The notes under the pieces are model-generated. The model was not told the origin of the DNA, did not search any database, and saw only the letters and a list, made by a program, of their open reading frames with translations. A stretch of DNA of 64,000 nucleotides from Pseudomonas kuykendallii (GTDB taxonomy: Bacteria; Pseudomonadota; Gammaproteobacteria; Pseudomonadales; Pseudomonadaceae). This document shows positions 1-12,022 of the stretch, piece by piece. The stretch is taken from contig NZ_FNNU01000002.1 of NCBI RefSeq assembly GCF_900106975.1, positions 372,001 through 436,000 of the forward strand, given 5' to 3'. The first letter of the stretch is position 1, and each line of letters opens with the position of its first letter. A program made the position numbers and the translations under genes.

Positions 1-490
1 GCAGCAGCACGTCCTGCAAGGTCAGGGCGCGGTCCTGCTGGCGGTCGTAGTTGATGAAGCCGCGGCCGGGCATGCCGTGGGCTCCGCCAGTTTCCAGATA
101 GCTGGACAGCTCGACCACCGTCAACGGGCCATGCTGGTCGATTACTTTCGCCTGCAGATAGGTCGCCCAGCGCGCATCGGCGCGGGTGAGGAATTCCTTC
201 TCGTAATCCTGCAGGGTGGCCGCCGGCGCGCGGTCCGGCGAGTCGTCGGTCATCGCCAGCAGGCGCTTTTCGATCAGCTCGGTGAGTGCCGGTTCGTCGA
301 TGAAACGCAAGGTGTCGACGTTGATCAGCGCACAGTCGCTGGCCTGGCAACCGGCGGAGCGATGCTCCCAGGCGATGTGCTGGGCTTCGAGCGGTTTGTC
401 CTTGGGCGGTGGGGTGAAGGTCTGGCAGGCGCCGAGCGCCAGGACCAGCCCGGCGAGGCAGAAGGGTTTCGCGAAAGGTAGGGAATTCAT
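1..490 (-). CDS. Partial DUF3298/RsiV-like lipoprotein
   Basis: The reading frame starts with ATG at 490 and runs off the left edge, so only the first 163 residues are visible. The N-terminus is a lipoprotein signal peptide with lipobox LALGAC, making Cys22 the likely lipidated residue. The later part contains the GGAHGMPG stretch followed by FINYDRQQDRALTLQDVL, which is typical of the DUF3298 domain found in RsiV-like periplasmic proteins. This suggests an outer-membrane or periplasmic lipoprotein of unknown function. It is divergent from nudF. The domain assignment rests on the GGAHG/D-x3-A-LTLxD pattern read by eye. Confidence 0.75.
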   Translation of the reverse strand, partial: MNSLPFAKPFCLAGLVLALGACQTFTPPPKDKPLEAQHIAWEHRSAGCQASDCALINVDTLRFIDEPALTELIEKRLLAMTDDSPDRAPAATLQDYEKEFLTRADARWATYLQAKVIDQHGPLTVVELSSYLETGGAHGMPGRGFINYDRQQDRALTLQDVLL

Positions 491-669
491 CGTGGTTTGC
501 ACAGTCGGTTAGGGTGCGGTCTTCGATTGCCCGAAGTGGCCCGAGTTCGCCTGGGCGGCCTCTGGATCGGGTGACGAATAACACAGGCCGCGGTTAATCC
601 GCAAAGGGCTGCGCCTGCCGATCGGGCGCGTTAGGATGGCGCGAACATCAACCAGCAAGCGAGCTGAGC

Positions 670-1287
670 ATGATCGATACCTTCAAGCCCGACGCCGGTG
701 CGGTGGAACTCGTCGAGCGGGAAAACTGCTTCCAGGGTTTCTACCGGCTCGACCGCCTGCACCTGCGTCACCGGCAGTTTTCCGGGGCGATGGGACCTCA
801 GATCAGTCGTGAGCTGTTCGTCCGCCACGACGCCGTCTGCGTGTTGCCCTACGACCCGAAGCACGACCGCGTGGTGCTGATCGAGCAGTTCCGCGTCGGC
901 GCCCTCGACAAGTCGGAGAACCCCTGGATGCTCGAGCTGGTCGCCGGCCTGATCGACAAGGCCGAGGAGCCGGAGGAGGTGGCGCGCCGCGAAGCGGTCG
1001 AGGAGTCCGGGCTGACGCTCGGCGCGCTCTGGCCGATCACCACCTATTTTCCCTCTCCCGGCGGCAGCGACGAGCTGGTTCACCTGTACGTGGGGCGCTG
1101 CGACAGCGAGGGCGCCGGCGGCGTGCATGGTCTGGAAGAGGAGGGCGAGGACATTCGCGTGCACCTGCTGTCGTTCGCCGATGCCTTGCAGTTGCTCAGG
1201 GATGGCCGCATCAACAACGCTGCCAGCATCATCGCCTTGCAATGGCTGGCCTTGAATCGAAATGAAGTTCGGGGGCTCTGGTCTTGA
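670..1287 (+). CDS. nudF: ADP-ribose pyrophosphatase (Nudix hydrolase)
   Basis: A 205-residue Nudix hydrolase expected to cleave ADP-ribose to AMP and ribose 5-phosphate in the cytosol. The Nudix box runs from Gly93 to about Leu115 and contains the REAVEESG core, whose glutamates bind Mg2+. Length and the N-terminal strand-swapped segment fit the NudF/ADPRP family. It is the first gene of a + strand series. The next gene starts at a TTG overlapping this stop by 4 nt, so the two are probably translationally coupled. In Pseudomonas, as in Enterobacteria, nudF sits upstream of the yqiB, cpdA, yqiA and parE homologues, which supports the name. Confidence 0.93.
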   Translation: MIDTFKPDAGAVELVERENCFQGFYRLDRLHLRHRQFSGAMGPQISRELFVRHDAVCVLPYDPKHDRVVLIEQFRVGALDKSENPWMLELVAGLIDKAEEPEEVARREAVEESGLTLGALWPITTYFPSPGGSDELVHLYVGRCDSEGAGGVHGLEEEGEDIRVHLLSFADALQLLRDGRINNAASIIALQWLALNRNEVRGLWS

Positions 1288-1730
1288 ATCTGCTGCGTGA
1301 ACGTTACCGGGTCGATCTGACCGGCCTGCAGGCCACCTGCGAGGCGAATTACGCCCGGCTGATGCGCCTCCTGCCGTCGATGCGCGACGGTAACGGCGCG
1401 CGCCGGGTCGCCCTGAGCCAGGGCGAACGCCTGCTCGGCGTGCTCGCCCTCGAAGTGCTCGACGCCGGCCCGTACACCACCACCCTGCAGGTTCGCCAGG
1501 AACACAGCCTGCCGTGGCTGCCGGTGCCGCGGCTGGAGGTGCGCGTCTATCACGACGCGCGCATGGCCGAGGTGATCTGCGCGGAAAAGGCCCGGCGCTT
1601 CCGTGGCATCTATCCCTACCCGAATGCCGACATGCACCAGCCCGACGAGAAGAGCCAGCTCAACCTGTTTCTCGGCGAGTGGCTGAGCCATTGCCTGGCC
1701 TGCGGGCACGAACTGGAGCGGCAGATCTAG
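1284..1730 (+). CDS. DUF1249 (YqiB-like) protein
   Basis: A 148-residue soluble protein of the DUF1249/YqiB family with no assigned biochemical role. The start is TTG at 1284, inside TTGA overlapping the nudF stop. No better start lies downstream before the conserved N-terminal region. The conserved C-terminus contains IYPYPNADMHQPDEK and a hydrophobic EWLSHCLACG segment typical of the family. Its constant place between nudF and cpdA suggests co-regulation with them. No catalytic motif is visible. Confidence 0.88.
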   Translation: MNLLRERYRVDLTGLQATCEANYARLMRLLPSMRDGNGARRVALSQGERLLGVLALEVLDAGPYTTTLQVRQEHSLPWLPVPRLEVRVYHDARMAEVICAEKARRFRGIYPYPNADMHQPDEKSQLNLFLGEWLSHCLACGHELERQI

Positions 1731-1861
1731 TACGGAGCCCCAAACCGTGGCGCATCGTGGCACCAGGTCCGTGCGCTGCCCCTGCCACCCGTTTCCGGGG
1801 CCGCGCAGCCACTTCTGCGACGGGCTGTCGCGCCAACTGTGACCTGCGTCCCCTTCATGGT

Positions 1862-1890
1862 TTGCCCGCCCGCGTCCCAGACACCATAAT
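1862..1890 (+). promoter_or_regulatory. Candidate sigma-70 promoter for cpdA
   Basis: TTGCCC at 1862-1867 and CATAAT at 1885-1890 are separated by exactly 17 nt, close to the RpoD consensus. Transcription would start near 1897, leaving a short leader with the AAGGAG ribosome site just before the TTG start of cpdA. It lies in the 189-nt gap after the DUF1249 gene. Called by eye only. Confidence 0.5.
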
Positions 1891-1919
1891 CCCGCAACTT
1901 TCGCTCGAAGGAGACAGCC

Positions 1920-2732
1920 TTGCCGCGCCTGTCAACCCATGCCGACTCGTCGGTCCTGCTGGTGCAGTTGTCCGATAGTCACCTCTTCGCCGAGGCGGAC
2001 GGCAAGCTGCTGGGCATGGACACCGCGGACAGCCTGCAACGGGTCATCGAGCGGGTGCTCGAGGAGCAGCCGCGGATCGATCTGCTGCTCGCCAGCGGCG
2101 ACCTTTCGCAGGACGGCTCGCTGGCGTCGTACCAGCGTTTCCGCCAGATGAGCGCCGCGATCGACGCGCCGGCGCGCTGGTTTCCCGGCAACCACGACGA
2201 ACGCGCGCCGATGCGCGAAGCCTGCGCCGGCACCGACCTGCTCGACGCGGTGGTGGACATCGGCGCCTGGCGCTTGATCCTGCTCGACCGCACCATCCCC
2301 GGCGCCGTGCCCGGGCATCTCGACGACGCGCAGCTGCACCTGCTGGAAGAAGCCCTGGAGGACGCCGCGCAGCGCCATGTGCTGGTCAGCTTCCATCATC
2401 ACCCGGTGTCCATCGGTTGCCGCTGGATGGAGCCGATCGGCGTCCGCAACCCGGCGGCGCTGTTCGCCGTCACCGACCGTTTTCCGCAGGTGCGCGCGCT
2501 GCTCTGGGGCCACGTGCATCAGGAGTTCGACCAGCAGCGCAACGGCGTGCGCCTGCTGGCGTCGCCCTCGACCTGCGTGCAGTTCGCGCCGGGCAGCGAG
2601 GCGTTCCAGGTCGACCGTCTGGCGCCCGGCTATCGCTGGCTGCGGCTGAACGACGACGGCAGCCTGGAGACCGGCGTGTCGCGGGTCACCGGCATCGACT
2701 TCGTCGTCGACTACAGCATCAAGGGTTACTGA
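1920..2732 (+). CDS. cpdA: 3',5'-cyclic-AMP phosphodiesterase CpdA
   Basis: A 270-residue calcineurin-type metallophosphoesterase that hydrolyses cAMP to AMP and so tunes Vfr/CRP signalling. Metal-binding motifs appear in order: D19-x-H21 in QLSDSH, G60-D61 in ASGDLSQDG, G90-N91-H92-D93-E94, the His cluster FHHHP at 159-162, and GHVH at 197-200. The start chosen is TTG at 1920. It has a clear AAGGAG ribosome site about 6 nt upstream, and the frame has no ATG near the family N-terminus. It lies 50 nt upstream of yqiA. In P. aeruginosa cpdA is Vfr-controlled; no clear Vfr site was located here by eye. Confidence 0.92.
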   Translation: MPRLSTHADSSVLLVQLSDSHLFAEADGKLLGMDTADSLQRVIERVLEEQPRIDLLLASGDLSQDGSLASYQRFRQMSAAIDAPARWFPGNHDERAPMREACAGTDLLDAVVDIGAWRLILLDRTIPGAVPGHLDDAQLHLLEEALEDAAQRHVLVSFHHHPVSIGCRWMEPIGVRNPAALFAVTDRFPQVRALLWGHVHQEFDQQRNGVRLLASPSTCVQFAPGSEAFQVDRLAPGYRWLRLNDDGSLETGVSRVTGIDFVVDYSIKGY

Positions 2733-2782
2733 CGGCGCGACGCTTGCGGCGGCTACGCCCGAACTTGTAGCCTCCCCACCCC

Positions 2783-6279
<3,497 letters not shown>

Positions 6280-6283
<4 letters not shown>

Positions 6284-6816
6284 GCACGCAGCGACCGGGC
6301 CAGCGCATCGGCCGGGTGATGCTGGTGCTCGCCTGGGGCGCCGGCTTGCTGCTGGCCACGCGCTTCTTCGGCGAGTGGCAGGCGTCGCGGGAGAACCCCA
6401 ACCAGGCACCGCAGTCGCGGCATGCTGAGAACTACGTCGAAGTGCAGCTGGCCGGCGACGGCCGCGGGCATTTCATCGCCAGCGGGCAGATCAACGAGCA
6501 GCCGGTGAGCTTTCTTCTCGACACCGGCGCCACCGACGTGGCGATTCCGCAGTCGGTGGCCGAGCGCCTTGGCCTGGAACGCGGCGAAGCGGTCGGCCTG
6601 ATGACCGCCAACGGCCGCAGCGAAGGCTATCGCACCCGTCTGCGCAGCCTGCGCATCGGTGACATCGTGCTCCAGGACGTGCGCGCCCTGGTGGCGCCCG
6701 GTTTCGACGGCGAGCGCGTGCTGCTCGGCATGAGCGCGCTGCGCCAACTCGAATTCACCCAGCGCGACGGCACCCTGGTGCTGCGCCGCTATACACCGAA
6801 CAGAACCCAGGAATAG
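6280..6816 (+). CDS. Membrane-anchored retropepsin-like aspartic protease
   Basis: A 178-residue protein of the TIGR02281/retropepsin-like family. One N-terminal membrane anchor spans about residues 12-30. The periplasmic domain carries the aspartic protease motif [13 protein letters not shown] with catalytic Asp81. A single D-T-G motif implies an active dimer, as in retroviral proteases. GTG at 6280 overlaps the previous stop by 4 nt and is 5 nt from parC on the other side, so these genes are likely co-translated. Its natural substrate is unknown. Confidence 0.85.
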
Positions 6817-6821
6817 ACCCG

Positions 6822-9083
6822 ATGAGCGAAACCCTCGACCTGAGCCTGGAAGGCGTGGAGCGCCGCTCCCTGGCCGACTTCACCGAGCAGGCCTACCTCA
6901 ACTACTCGATGTACGTGATCATGGATCGCGCCCTGCCGCACATCGGCGACGGCCTGAAACCGGTGCAACGCCGCATCATCTACGCGATGAGCGAGCTGGG
7001 CCTGGACGCCGACTCCAAGCACAAGAAGTCGGCGCGTACCGTCGGCGACGTGCTCGGCAAGTTCCACCCGCACGGCGATTCGGCCTGCTACGAAGCCATG
7101 GTGCTGATGGCACAGCCGTTCAGCTACCGCTACACGCTGGTCGACGGCCAGGGCAACTGGGGCGCGCCGGACGATCCGAAATCCTTCGCCGCCATGCGCT
7201 ACACCGAGGCGCGCCTGTCGCGCTATTCCGAGGTGCTGCTCAGCGAACTCGGCCAGGGCACCGTGGACTGGGTGCCGAACTTCGACGGTACCCTGGACGA
7301 GCCGGCGACGCTGCCGGCGCGGCTTCCCAACCTCTTGTTGAATGGCACCACCGGGATCGCCGTGGGCATGGCCACCGACGTGCCGCCGCACAACCTGCGC
7401 GAAGTCGCCGCCGCCTGCGTGCGCCTGCTCGACGAGCCGAACGCCACGGTGGAGCAGCTCTGCGAGCACATCCTCGGCCCGGATTTCCCGACCGAGGCGG
7501 AAGTCATCACGCCACGCGCCGACCTGTTGAAGCTCTACGAGACCGGTCGCGGCTCGGTGCGCATGCGCGCCGTCTACCGCGTCGAGGACGGCGACGTGGT
7601 GGTCACCGCGCTGCCGCACCAGGTCTCCGGGGCCAAGGTGCTGGAGCAGATCGCCGGGCAGATGCAGGCGAAGAAGCTGCCGATGGTGGCCGATCTGCGC
7701 GACGAATCGGACCACGAGAACCCCTGCCGCATCGTCATCATCCCGCGTTCCAACCGCGTGGATGCCGACGAGCTGATGCAGCACCTGTTCGCCACCACCG
7801 ACCTGGAGTCCAGCTACCGGGTCAACACCAACGTCATCGGCCTGGACGGCAAGCCGTCGGTGAAGAACCTCCGCCAGTTGCTGGTGGAATGGCTGGTCTA
7901 CCGCGTCAACACCGTGCGCCGGCGCCTGCAGTTCCGCCTGGACAAGGTGGAAAAGCGCCTGCACCTGTTGGAAGGCCTGTTGATCGCCTTCCTCAACCTG
8001 GACGAAGTGATCCACATCATTCGTACCGAGGAACATCCCAAAGCGGTGCTGATGCAGCGCTTCGAGCTGAGCGATACCCAGGCCGACTACATCCTCGACA
8101 CCCGCCTGCGCCAGCTGGCGCGCCTCGAGGAAATGAAGATCCGTGGCGAGCAGGAAGAGCTGGCCAAGGAACGTGAAAAGCTGCTGGCGCTGCTCGGCAG
8201 CGAGGCCAAGCTGAAGAAGCTGGTGCGCAAGGAACTGCTCGAGGACGCCGAGAAGTACGGTGACGACCGCCGCTCGCCGATCGTCGCCCGCGCCGAAGCC
8301 AGGGCGCTCTCGGAAACCGAACTGATGCCCACCGAGCCGGTCACCGTGGTGGTCTCCGAGAAGGGCTGGGTGCGCTGCGCCAAGGGCCACGACATCGACG
8401 CCACCGGGCTTTCCTACAAGGCTGGCGACGGCTTCAAGGTCGCCGCGCCCGGACGCTCCAACCAGTTCGCCGTGTTCATCGACTCCACCGGGCGCAGCTA
8501 TTCGCTGGCCGCCCATTCGCTGCCCTCGGCGCGCGGCCAGGGCGAGCCGCTCACCGGCCGCCTGCAACCGCCGCCAGGCGCCAGCTTCGAGTGCGTGCTG
8601 CTGCCCGAGGACGAGGCGCTCTACGTGATCGCCTCCGATGCCGGCTACGGCTTCGTGGTCAAGGGCGAGGACCTGCAGGCGAAGAACAAGGCGGGCAAGG
8701 CGCTGCTCTCGTTGCCCGCCGGCGCGCGGGTGGTGGCGCCGCGGCCGCTCGCCGATCGCGATCAGGACTGGCTGGCGGCGGTGACCACCGAGGGTCGGCT
8801 GCTGCTCTTCCCGGTCCGTGACCTGCCGCAACTGGCCAAGGGCAAGGGCAACAAGATCATCGGCATCCCCGGCGACCGCGTCGCCAGCCGCGAGGAATAC
8901 CTCACCGACCTGGCCGTGCTGCCGGTTGGGTCGACCCTCGTTCTGCAGGCCGGCAAGCGCGTGCTGTCGCTCAAGGCCAGCGATCTGGAGCACTACAAGG
9001 GCGAGCGTGGGCGCCGCGGCAACAAGCTGCCGCGCGGCTTCCAGCGCGTCGACTCGCTGCTGGTCGAGCCGTTGGCCCCGTAG
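6822..9083 (+). CDS. parC: DNA topoisomerase IV subunit A
   Basis: The 753-residue DNA breakage-reunion subunit of topoisomerase IV. The catalytic Tyr127 lies in RYTEA. The quinolone-interaction region [13 protein letters not shown] shows Ser87 and Glu91, the susceptible-type residues. The coiled-coil tower and the C-terminal beta-pinwheel DNA-wrapping domain (about 500-740) follow. It partners ParE encoded two genes upstream. A candidate terminator lies about 130 nt after the stop. Confidence 0.97.
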   Translation: MSETLDLSLEGVERRSLADFTEQAYLNYSMYVIMDRALPHIGDGLKPVQRRIIYAMSELGLDADSKHKKSARTVGDVLGKFHPHGDSACYEAMVLMAQPFSYRYTLVDGQGNWGAPDDPKSFAAMRYTEARLSRYSEVLLSELGQGTVDWVPNFDGTLDEPATLPARLPNLLLNGTTGIAVGMATDVPPHNLREVAAACVRLLDEPNATVEQLCEHILGPDFPTEAEVITPRADLLKLYETGRGSVRMRAVYRVEDGDVVVTALPHQVSGAKVLEQIAGQMQAKKLPMVADLRDESDHENPCRIVIIPRSNRVDADELMQHLFATTDLESSYRVNTNVIGLDGKPSVKNLRQLLVEWLVYRVNTVRRRLQFRLDKVEKRLHLLEGLLIAFLNLDEVIHIIRTEEHPKAVLMQRFELSDTQADYILDTRLRQLARLEEMKIRGEQEELAKEREKLLALLGSEAKLKKLVRKELLEDAEKYGDDRRSPIVARAEARALSETELMPTEPVTVVVSEKGWVRCAKGHDIDATGLSYKAGDGFKVAAPGRSNQFAVFIDSTGRSYSLAAHSLPSARGQGEPLTGRLQPPPGASFECVLLPEDEALYVIASDAGYGFVVKGEDLQAKNKAGKALLSLPAGARVVAPRPLADRDQDWLAAVTTEGRLLLFPVRDLPQLAKGKGNKIIGIPGDRVASREEYLTDLAVLPVGSTLVLQAGKRVLSLKASDLEHYKGERGRRGNKLPRGFQRVDSLLVEPLAP

Positions 9084-9211
9084 CCTGCGGACACAGCCGG
9101 AAGCGATTTCGCCCCGGCTGCAGCTCCCGTCGCGCGCGGCTCCGGTGGCATACTGAGCGAAATCGACCGGTGGGTCGCACTGGAGTTGTGCGCCGGTTTA
9201 AAGGATCATAA

Positions 9212-9246
9212 GCAGCCGAGACGCTGCGGCTTTTTCACGCAGCGTC
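9212..9246 (+). terminator. Terminator-like overlapping hairpins after parC
   Basis: AGCCG (9214-9218) pairs with CGGCT (9227-9231), running directly into a T5 tract (9231-9235), as in a short intrinsic terminator. A competing perfect 8-bp stem, GACGCTGC (9220-9227) with GCAGCGTC (9239-9246), overlaps it and would exclude it. The two structures are mutually exclusive, so this is either a weak parC terminator or an attenuator for the lipoprotein gene starting at 9294. Confidence 0.45.
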
Positions 9247-9293
9247 CCCGTATGCAACAACCAGCCACCCGCGGTGGCAGTGGATGACTCTTG

Positions 9294-9992
9294 ATGACTC
9301 TCGTGCGCGTTTCCCGTCTGCTTCTGCTGACCGGCCTGCTGGGCCTGGGCGGCTGCATGAGCAAAGCGCCGACGCCGCTCTATCAGCTGGACAGCGGCAG
9401 TCCGGCCATTCCACAGAAGGCCAACGGGCCGGCGGTGCTGCTCGGTCCGATCCAGCTCGCCGAATACCTGTCCCAGGACAACCTGCTGCAGCGCCAGGCC
9501 GACGGCAGCCTGCTCGCCGACCGTGACGCGCGCTGGGCCGGGCGCCTCTCGGCGAACGTCGACGATGTGCTCCTGCGGCAGCTCGCCGGACGCCTGAACA
9601 GCCAGCGCGTGGCGCTCGCCCCGGCGATCGGTTTCAGCGCCGACGTGCAGGCCCAGCTGAACATCACGCGGCTGGATTCCGGCCCCACACAGCCGGCGGT
9701 GCTCGAAGCGCAGTGGCGCCTGGTGGACAAGGCCGGGCAACTGCGCGATACCCGCCTGGTGCGCCTGCAGGAGGAGCATCAGGGCAGCGCCGCGGATCAG
9801 GTGCGTGCCCAGGGCGTGCTGCTGCAGCGCCTGGCGGGCGAGATGGCCGAGACGATCGGCCCGCTGTCGCGGCAACTGGCCGAAAGCGCGCGCAAGGCCG
9901 AGGCGAGGGCGGCGACTGCGACCAAGGAGAAGCCTTCGCGCATCCCGGTCGCCGAACCGGTGCGCAACGGCGCCGAAGTGTTCCGCTTCTAG
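9294..9992 (+). CDS. PqiC-family (ABC transporter auxiliary) lipoprotein
   Basis: A 232-residue outer-membrane lipoprotein with signal peptide and lipobox GLGGC (Cys21 from ATG 9294; a TTG one codon earlier is possible). The mature part shows LYQLDSG, VLLGPIQLAEYL and the WAGRL...LLRQLAGRL pattern of the ABC-type transport auxiliary/PqiC domain. PqiC partners PqiA/PqiB MCE bridges in lipid trafficking between membranes. No pqiAB genes are adjacent, so this is an orphan copy. The basic tail after residue 200 (ESARKAEARAATATKEK) is probably flexible. A strong intrinsic terminator follows immediately. Confidence 0.7.
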   Translation: MTLVRVSRLLLLTGLLGLGGCMSKAPTPLYQLDSGSPAIPQKANGPAVLLGPIQLAEYLSQDNLLQRQADGSLLADRDARWAGRLSANVDDVLLRQLAGRLNSQRVALAPAIGFSADVQAQLNITRLDSGPTQPAVLEAQWRLVDKAGQLRDTRLVRLQEEHQGSAADQVRAQGVLLQRLAGEMAETIGPLSRQLAESARKAEARAATATKEKPSRIPVAEPVRNGAEVFRF

Positions 9993-10011
9993 CCCGCGCC
10001 GCACGCGCAAG

Positions 10012-10045
10012 AGCCCGGACCGCCCAGCGCGCTCCGGGCTTTTTT
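10012..10045 (+). terminator. Intrinsic terminator of the PqiC-like gene
   Basis: A perfect 8-bp stem, AGCCCGGA (10012-10019) and TCCGGGCT (10033-10040), is followed by a T5 tract. It lies 20 nt after the stop codon at 9992, a classical Rho-independent terminator. Confidence 0.88.
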
Positions 10046-10121
10046 ATTGAAGTACGAAAGGCTGCGGTTGGTGGCGAACCTGCGCGCGACTTTGCGGGAG
10101 AGGCTCGAAGATAGCCCGTCT

Positions 10122-10273
10122 GGTGGGTTACGGCGCATGGGGTACGGGGAGTGACCGAAACACCAGTGATGCGCCTAACCCACCCTACGAAGTGGGGCTG
10201 GACGTAGGGTGGGTTAGCGGCGATAGGCACTGGCGGGGGTACGACGCCGCAGTGCTGCGCCGCGTAACCCACC
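10122..10273. repeat. Nested palindromic intergenic repeat
   Basis: Two inverted repeats are nested here. The inner arms, CTAACCCACCCTAC (10175-10188) and its perfect complement at 10204-10217, enclose 15 nt. The outer arms, GGTGGGTTACGGCGC (10122-10136) and a near-complement ending GTAACCCACC (10257-10273, with a 2-nt insertion), enclose the inner pair. The unit has no plausible gene and lies between a terminator and the converging smp gene. Its symmetry suggests a non-autonomous mobile repeat (MITE-like) or an interspersed palindromic element. Confidence 0.6.
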
Positions 10274-10310
10274 GGGCGGAGTACCGTGATCGCCAAAGGA
10301 AACGGCCGCC

Positions 10311-11852
10311 TCAGCGGCCGTTCATGTCCTGCATGCGCACCAGTTGGCGTTCGAGCAGCGAGGGGTAGGGTTCGAGCAGGCGCTCGACGCAGCAGGCGCC
10401 CTCGGGGCTGGCGATCGGGCGGATGCGCGCGCGCTGGCGCAGCAGCGGGTCGTCGGCGATGCGGCGTTCCACCAGCAGCAGGTTGCGGCTGTGCTGCGAC
10501 AGGGCCAGGGCGTCCTGGGCGGTTTCGCTGAGCAGCAGTTCGGGCTGGTCGAGGTCGGCCAGGTCTTCGCCGAGGGTCAGCCCCAGTTGCAGTTGCAGGG
10601 CGATGCCGCTGTCGGCGACCTCGATCTGCAGGGCGTGGCCGAGGGCGCGCATCAGTTCGCCACAGCACAGCGCGTGGGTCAGGTAGTCCTCGCCACTGTC
10701 CTGGCGATGGAAGAGCAACAGGCTGCTGCCGTCGCTCAGTGTGTGCAGGTCGCACTGGTAGAGCGAGGCGGCCTTGTCCAGGCAGTCGCGGTAGCGCTGC
10801 AGCAGGTCGAGCAGGCGGCTGCGCGGCAGGCGGCGCAGCTGTTCCTGGGCGCCGAGCTGGATCGCCAGTACCGCGCTGAGCGCGGGCAGGCTGGGAGCCG
10901 CCGCGACCGGGGCCGGCTGCACCTGTACCGGCGGCCGTGTTCTCGGCGTCTCGACCGGGCTTTCGTCGCGCAGCTCGGAGAACGGATCGTCCTCGTCGTG
11001 AAGGCGGCTCGAGGCGCGCACCGGAGCCGGTTCGTCGTCGTCCTCCTCGTCGCTGTCGAAGCGGCTGTCGCCGAGGTCGCGTACCTCGAACTCTTCTTCG
11101 GCTTCCTCGTCGAGGTAGTCCTCCTCGAGGTATTCGTCTTCGGCCTCGGGCTCGGGTTTTTCCGGCACCAGGCGCGCCTGCAACTGGCGCGCGAGGTCGC
11201 CGATCTCGTCCTGGCGGCCTGCGCCGGGCGCCGGATCGTCCGGGTCGCGCAGCCACACCCGCAGCTCCAGCAGCGGCGTCGAGATGTGCCGGCCCAGGCG
11301 CAGGCTCAGCGACAGGGTCAGCGCCAGCAGGATCAGGCTGAGCAGCCCCATGCTCTGCAGGCTGATGGTCATCGGCTGCTCGAACTGCTGCATGTCGAGG
11401 CTGATACGCAGCTGCCCGGCGATCACTTCCTGGAAGGTGATCGGCGTGGAGAACACGCCTTCGGTCTCGCCGAGCATGCTCTGCTTGGGCCGCGAACCGG
11501 CCTCGGCGAGCAGGCGGTTGTCGACGCTGTAGATCGCCGCGTGGGCGACCAGCCGGTTCTTCACCAGGTTGCCCAGCAGCACGTTGAGGCTGAGGATGTC
11601 GTTGGACACCAGCGGATCGCGCGCCGAGGAGGCGGTCTGGGTGATCAGGCTCTGGCCGAGGGCGTCGGCTTGCGATTGCATCGCCTGCTTGAACTGCATC
11701 CCCATCACCCAGGCGTAGATCACCAGCGCCAGGGCCACCAGCAACAGGCTGTGACTGGCGATGCGCAGGGCCAGGGGTACACGCCGCTGACGCAGGGCGT
11801 GGAAGATGAGGAGGAAGAAGTTGTCGGGCTTGACGGGGGCTGGCCGGTTCAC
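10311..11852 (-). CDS. Smp/YtjB (AhpA) family membrane protein
   Basis: A 513-residue inner-membrane protein. TM1 spans about 34-52 and TM2 about 167-186, enclosing a periplasmic sensor-like region of some 115 residues. A HAMP-like stretch (RLGRHISTPLLELRVWL) follows, then a very acidic low-complexity linker (about 230-300, with EEDYLDEEAEEEF). The C-terminal cytosolic domain resembles an adenylate/guanylate cyclase-like fold without obvious catalytic residues. The N-terminal half fits the Smp/YtjB family, and divergence from serB is the same arrangement as in E. coli. Function is unsettled; its position suggests a membrane signal protein. Confidence 0.7.
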   Translation of the reverse strand: MNRPAPVKPDNFFLLIFHALRQRRVPLALRIASHSLLLVALALVIYAWVMGMQFKQAMQSQADALGQSLITQTASSARDPLVSNDILSLNVLLGNLVKNRLVAHAAIYSVDNRLLAEAGSRPKQSMLGETEGVFSTPITFQEVIAGQLRISLDMQQFEQPMTISLQSMGLLSLILLALTLSLSLRLGRHISTPLLELRVWLRDPDDPAPGAGRQDEIGDLARQLQARLVPEKPEPEAEDEYLEEDYLDEEAEEEFEVRDLGDSRFDSDEEDDDEPAPVRASSRLHDEDDPFSELRDESPVETPRTRPPVQVQPAPVAAAPSLPALSAVLAIQLGAQEQLRRLPRSRLLDLLQRYRDCLDKAASLYQCDLHTLSDGSSLLLFHRQDSGEDYLTHALCCGELMRALGHALQIEVADSGIALQLQLGLTLGEDLADLDQPELLLSETAQDALALSQHSRNLLLVERRIADDPLLRQRARIRPIASPEGACCVERLLEPYPSLLERQLVRMQDMNGR

Positions 11853-12022
11853 GGAGCTCGGCTCTTCTCGAGTAGGAAATGTGGCCGGCAGTATACGGGA
11901 AAAGCCGGGCCAGGCTTCAAGCTAGACGGCCGCCTTTGCGCCAGGCGGACGCACAGAGCGGGAAGCCGGGCGTCGACGGCTCGGTTAGAATGGCCGCCGC
12001 ATTCTTCAGCGGAGCCAGCACC

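Noticed and set aside
6789-8993. A 734-codon - strand frame across parC
   Set aside because: It is the antisense shadow of parC; composition is His/Gly/Ala/Gln-rich with no domain and no ribosome site.
10123-10368. An 81-codon + strand frame through the nested palindrome
   Set aside because: It simply reads across the inverted repeats; no ribosome site, no codon bias and no recognisable domain.
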